Shown in pieces: positions 63,989 to 64,000 of a stretch of DNA of 64,000 nt. A program made the translations under genes and the position numbers. The notes under the pieces are model-generated. The model had not been told where the DNA came from, searched no databases, and saw only the letters and a program-made list of their open reading frames with translations. Within the stretch, counting starts at the first letter, position 1; each line of letters starts with the position of its first letter. The stretch comes from Anaerolinea sp. (GTDB lineage: Bacteria > Chloroflexota > Anaerolineae > Anaerolineales > Villigracilaceae): NCBI GenBank assembly GCA_020723805.1, contig DYID01000002.1, positions 124,001 to 188,000 of the forward strand. Direction: 5' to 3'.

Positions 63989-64000
63989 GTTTCCAGCGGT

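Overview
The window looks like a chromosomal segment of an Anaerolineae-type Chloroflexota bacterium. This is inferred from GC-rich coding sequence, several NarL/LuxR-type sensor-regulator pairs, a MalT-like ATP-dependent LuxR regulator, DUF190-CBS, FmdE and MOT1 genes, and intergenic regions packed with short repeats. No rRNA, tRNA, CRISPR array, transposase or phage gene was seen. Many likely promoters carry a TGN-extended -10 box.

Layout. 0-6.7 kb (+): sugar and sugar-acid catabolism: end of a probable glycosidase, tagaturonate epimerase (UxaE), amidohydrolase, SIS isomerase, class I tagatose-bisphosphate aldolase, PfkB kinase and a LacC/FruK-type kinase. 6.7-10 kb (+): NitT/TauT-like ABC transporter behind a structured leader that ends in a terminator. 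10-16.8 kb: a fluoride-response locus. A fluoride riboswitch precedes an MFS transporter (+), and a second one on the minus strand precedes two overlapping MutS-like ATPases, the CrcB/FluC fluoride channel and a DUF190-CBS protein. 16.8-19.8 kb (-): FmdE, MOT1-like molybdate/sulfate permease and TauE permease behind a probable molybdenum-cofactor riboswitch with terminator. 19.9-21.1 kb: galactokinase.

21.6-26.7 kb (-): a metal-response operon: Met-rich secreted protein, OmpR-type regulator, sensor kinase with a Met-rich extracytoplasmic loop, and a P1B ATPase with a CSC motif. 26.8-28.0 kb: a hypothetical protein coupled to a 42-codon ORF. 28.3-41.1 kb (+): two paralogous secreted proteins of over 1200 residues with Asp-box motifs flank a 997-residue sensor kinase and its NarL-type regulator. 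The two transcription units have the same promoter architecture. This is the least familiar system here. 41.3-42.4 kb carries a broken duplicate of the Met-rich gene next to a stand-alone receiver.

42.4-49.3 kb (+): small membrane proteins, a serine hydrolase, lipoproteins, GNAT, metallophosphoesterase, NUDIX and alpha/beta hydrolase. 49.2-54 kb: a NarL-type two-component pair and a MalT-like regulator. 54-59.7 kb: two CPBP-type membrane proteins, a TAP-like peptidase, SRPBCC and GNAT. 59.9-60.8 kb: a deletion scar joining a lipoprotein gene to the 3' part of an ECF sigma gene. 60.9-63.1 kb: CopB-type P-ATPase. 63.1-64 kb (-): AllH/DUF2877-like protein.

At least five families of short interspersed repeats occupy the gaps. 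Some copies run into genes and supply the ends of proteins, and one sits in frame inside uxaE.
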